A stretch of 5,054 nucleotides of DNA. Origin: Candidatus Kaiserbacteria bacterium (GTDB lineage: Bacteria > Patescibacteriota > Minisyncoccia > Phycocordibacterales > UBA2100). Below are positions 4,616 through 5,054 of the stretch, in pieces. The stretch is from the NCBI GenBank assembly GCA_003545515.1, contig DPYD01000034.1:1-5054 (forward strand). The letters are read 5' to 3'. Position 1 is the first letter of the stretch. Each line of letters opens with the position of its first letter. Under the pieces are notes generated by a model that ran no database searches, was not told the DNA's origin, and saw nothing but the letters and a program-made list of their open reading frames with translations. Both the position numbers and the translations under genes were made by a program.

Positions 4616-4621
4616 TATACT
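4616..4621 (+). promoter_or_regulatory. Likely -10 element of the decarboxylase gene
   Basis: TATACT (4616-4621, 5/6 to TATAAT) ends 8 nt before the ATG at 4630, so the predicted transcript starts at or within a base or two of the start codon. There is no Shine-Dalgarno in the 20 bp before the ATG and no clear -35 at standard spacing. It is preceded by TTTTTTGATG; a similar TTTTGA precedes the DUF5674 -10 box. Confidence 0.42.
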
Positions 4622-4629
4622 GATCAGAT

Positions 4630-5016
4630 ATGAATTTTGGAGAACACGTAATGATAGACGGATACGGGGGAAGCCCCGAGTTATTGGATGATAAGAAGCT
4701 CATTTTCTCGTGCCTCGGCGAAATGTGCGAATTGATGAAAATGTATCAGTTGGGAAAGCCGCAGATAGAACATGCACCCGACAATCACATGAAAGATCCC
4801 GGCGGATGGAGCGCGTTCACCATGATCGCGGAAAGTCACATCAGCATCCACACGTTTCCCCGGCGACGTTTTATAAGTGCGGACGTCTACACCTGTAAAA
4901 CTGGACTCGACCCGAATTTCATAGCTAATTTCTTCAAGAAAAAGTTTAAACTAGAGGACGTTGAGCTCAACTTCGTCAAGAGAGGGAAGAAATATCCGAA
5001 GCACAATCTTGCATAA
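4630..5016 (+). CDS. speH: AdoMetDC-family pyruvoyl-dependent decarboxylase proenzyme (SpeH/SpeD class 1b)
   Basis: A complete 128-residue proenzyme of the small prokaryotic S-adenosylmethionine decarboxylase family. It cleaves itself between Glu68 and Ser69 in AESHISIHTFP, turning Ser69 into the pyruvoyl cofactor and giving chains of 68 and 60 residues. Ser69, His74 and Cys89 have the same spacing (+5, +20) as Ser63, His68 and Cys83 of the Thermotoga maritima enzyme, so processing and decarboxylation machinery look intact. The usual role is making decarboxylated SAM for spermidine synthesis. Three places differ from the SAM decarboxylases I know: HTFPR instead of HTxPE (Arg78), FGEH instead of LGRH or LGKH near the start, and GWSAF instead of GVSG before the cleavage site. 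Some homologues are reported to decarboxylate arginine or ornithine instead, so the substrate is uncertain. No spermidine synthase gene is beside it. The ATG at 4630 fits the family's N-terminus. Confidence 0.9.
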   Translation: MNFGEHVMIDGYGGSPELLDDKKLIFSCLGEMCELMKMYQLGKPQIEHAPDNHMKDPGGWSAFTMIAESHISIHTFPRRRFISADVYTCKTGLDPNFIANFFKKKFKLEDVELNFVKRGKKYPKHNLA

Positions 5017-5054
5017 AAAATAAAACAAGTCCCGCCATTCTCCCAAGCAGAGCT

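Larger units (their letters stand above)
4284..4629. other. Intergenic interval with a gene remnant
   Basis: About 346 bp between the divergent DUF5674 operon and the decarboxylase gene. It holds the operon's -10 box (4291-4296), a decayed gene end (4391-4471), a small hairpin (4501-4515) and the decarboxylase -10 box (4616-4621). I see nothing in 4297-4380 apart from a faint possible extension of the remnant, and no intact gene. Confidence 0.6.

Noticed and set aside
1..5054. CRISPR array, insertion sequence, transposase or toxin-antitoxin system
   Set aside because: No regularly spaced repeats, no terminal inverted repeats flanking a gene, and no transposase or nuclease motifs. The two small - strand genes resemble a TA pair only in size and coupling, not in sequence.

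Overview
The window looks like a piece of a small, compact bacterial genome, most likely Candidate Phyla Radiation (Patescibacteria, Parcubacteria-like). This is inferred from the gene families: a DUF5674-type protein, a small uncharacterised 'GRW...NIGSEV' protein, a membrane-anchored FAM173-like methyltransferase and an isolated AdoMetDC-family proenzyme. There are also very short gene spacings and no recognisable Shine-Dalgarno sequences. No search could be run, so the assignment comes from recalled family resemblance only.

Layout. (1) 1-662, + strand: 3' part of an MsbA-like ABC exporter, with a complete nucleotide-binding domain. (2) 663-1268: about 600 bp with no convincing gene. It holds five hairpins, including two copies of a CGACCT-box palindrome whose cores are inverted relative to each other. 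Its right-hand part has a promoter-like pair and a hairpin plus T-rich tract, which together could bracket a small RNA of about 190 nt. (3) 1269-1841, - strand: membrane-anchored SAM methyltransferase. It is divergent, across 94 bp, from (4) 1936-3015, + strand: dnaJ, a complete type I co-chaperone whose linker is encoded by a palindrome that looks like a dispersed repeat. (5) 3065-3595, + strand: small multi-pass membrane protein. Its stop codon overlaps that of the convergent (6) 3592-3927, - strand, an uncharacterised helical protein, which is coupled by ATGA to the upstream (7) 3924-4283, - strand, a DUF5674-type protein. (8) 4391-4471, + strand: a decayed paralogue fragment matching the C-terminus of gene 5. 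(9) 4630-5016, + strand: an AdoMetDC-family pyruvoyl-dependent decarboxylase proenzyme, complete, with unusual residues at positions normally conserved for SAM decarboxylases.

The genes do not form one pathway: transport, membrane-associated methylation, protein folding, two uncharacterised small proteins and a polyamine-type decarboxylase. All five transcription-unit starts show a -10-like hexamer 6-10 nt before the start codon and no usable Shine-Dalgarno, which suggests largely leaderless transcription.

I do not see a defence system, CRISPR array, complete mobile element, tRNA or rRNA. The most interesting signals are the paralogue remnant flanking the two-gene DUF5674 module, the inverted-core palindromes, the repeat inside dnaJ, the deviant AdoMetDC active-site residues and the possible small RNA.
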